The translations under genes were made by a program, and so were the position numbers. Below are positions 5,960 to 5,997 of a stretch of DNA of 5,997 bases, in pieces. The notes beneath the pieces were generated by a model. It saw nothing but the letters and a program-made list of their open reading frames with translations, ran no database searches and was not told the DNA's origin. Origin of the DNA: an uncultured Eubacteriales bacterium (GTDB lineage: Bacteria > Bacillota > Clostridia > Oscillospirales > Oscillospiraceae); the NCBI GenBank assembly GCA_900549495.1, contig UROL01000122.1, forward strand, positions 1 to 5,997. Reading direction: 5' to 3'. The first letter of the stretch is position 1. Every line of letters starts with the position of its first letter.

Positions 5960-5997
5960 CTGTCTCTTATACACATCTGACGCTGCCGACGAATAGC
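5960..5997. other. Untrimmed Nextera i5/Read 1 adapter (artefact)
   Basis: Positions 5960-5978 are the reverse-complement Tn5 mosaic end CTGTCTCTTATACACATCT, followed at 5979-5992 by GACGCTGCCGACGA, the Nextera Read 1 adapter. The last five bases (ATAGC) fall where the i5 index would begin and, from memory, fit the reverse complement of index S520. Genomic sequence ends at 5959. Confidence 0.98.

Noticed and set aside
30..5978. A 19-bp terminal inverted repeat at both ends, resembling a composite transposon with Tn5-like ends
   Set aside because: The repeats are the engineered Tn5 mosaic ends embedded in Nextera adapters with index bases outside them. No transposase is encoded between them.
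1..5997. CRISPR array, tRNA/rRNA gene, riboswitch, toxin-antitoxin or phage module
   Set aside because: No regularly spaced repeats, no RNA-gene signatures, and the two intergenic gaps (166 and 209 nt) are accounted for by terminators, promoters and palindromes.

Overview
The window is one assembled bacterial DNA fragment with untrimmed Nextera (Tn5) library adapter at both ends. The left adapter covers 1-48 and the right adapter covers 5960-5997, so only about 49-5959 is biological. All four genes lie on the + strand. They share a G/C-rich third-codon-position bias and strong GGAGG-type ribosome binding sites, and the intergenic regions hold TATAAT boxes and strong intrinsic terminators. With the protein types, this suggests a high-GC Clostridia (Bacillota), plausibly a gut Oscillospirales/Oscillospiraceae-like organism. 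That placement is an inference from style and gene content, not a marker-based assignment.

Layout. (1) 50-823 is the 3' part of ftsH, the membrane AAA+ zinc protease; the fragment edge cuts it within the AAA+ module. (2) 845-1399 is a TetR-family regulator of the dihydroxyacetone-kinase-regulator-like subgroup, 21 nt after ftsH with no terminator between them. (3) 1400-1565 is a dense regulatory intergenic region: a perfect 10-bp inverted repeat, a strong intrinsic terminator whose stem is itself a near-perfect DNA palindrome, and a promoter. (4) 1566-3359 is a complete oleate hydratase (OhyA/MCRA family). (5) 3360-3568 holds a GC hairpin, an intrinsic terminator, a TATAAT box and a 14-bp perfect palindrome where transcription should start. 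(6) 3569-5905 is a complete GH31 alpha-xylosidase of the YicI type, with both catalytic aspartates and the known xylose-selecting residues in place. (7) 5906-5959 is a short non-coding tail.

How the genes relate. FtsH handles membrane-protein quality control. OhyA hydrates, and so detoxifies, host- or diet-derived unsaturated fatty acids at the membrane. The TetR gene directly upstream is a reasonable candidate regulator of ohyA, through one of the palindromes between them; this is not shown by the sequence alone. The alpha-xylosidase has its own transcription unit and points to use of xyloglucan-derived oligosaccharides such as isoprimeverose, but no transporter or partner glycosidase lies in the window. 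I see no evidence of a novel defence, mobile or CRISPR system. The most consequential unusual fact is the adapter sequence, which creates a false N-terminus on the FtsH fragment.
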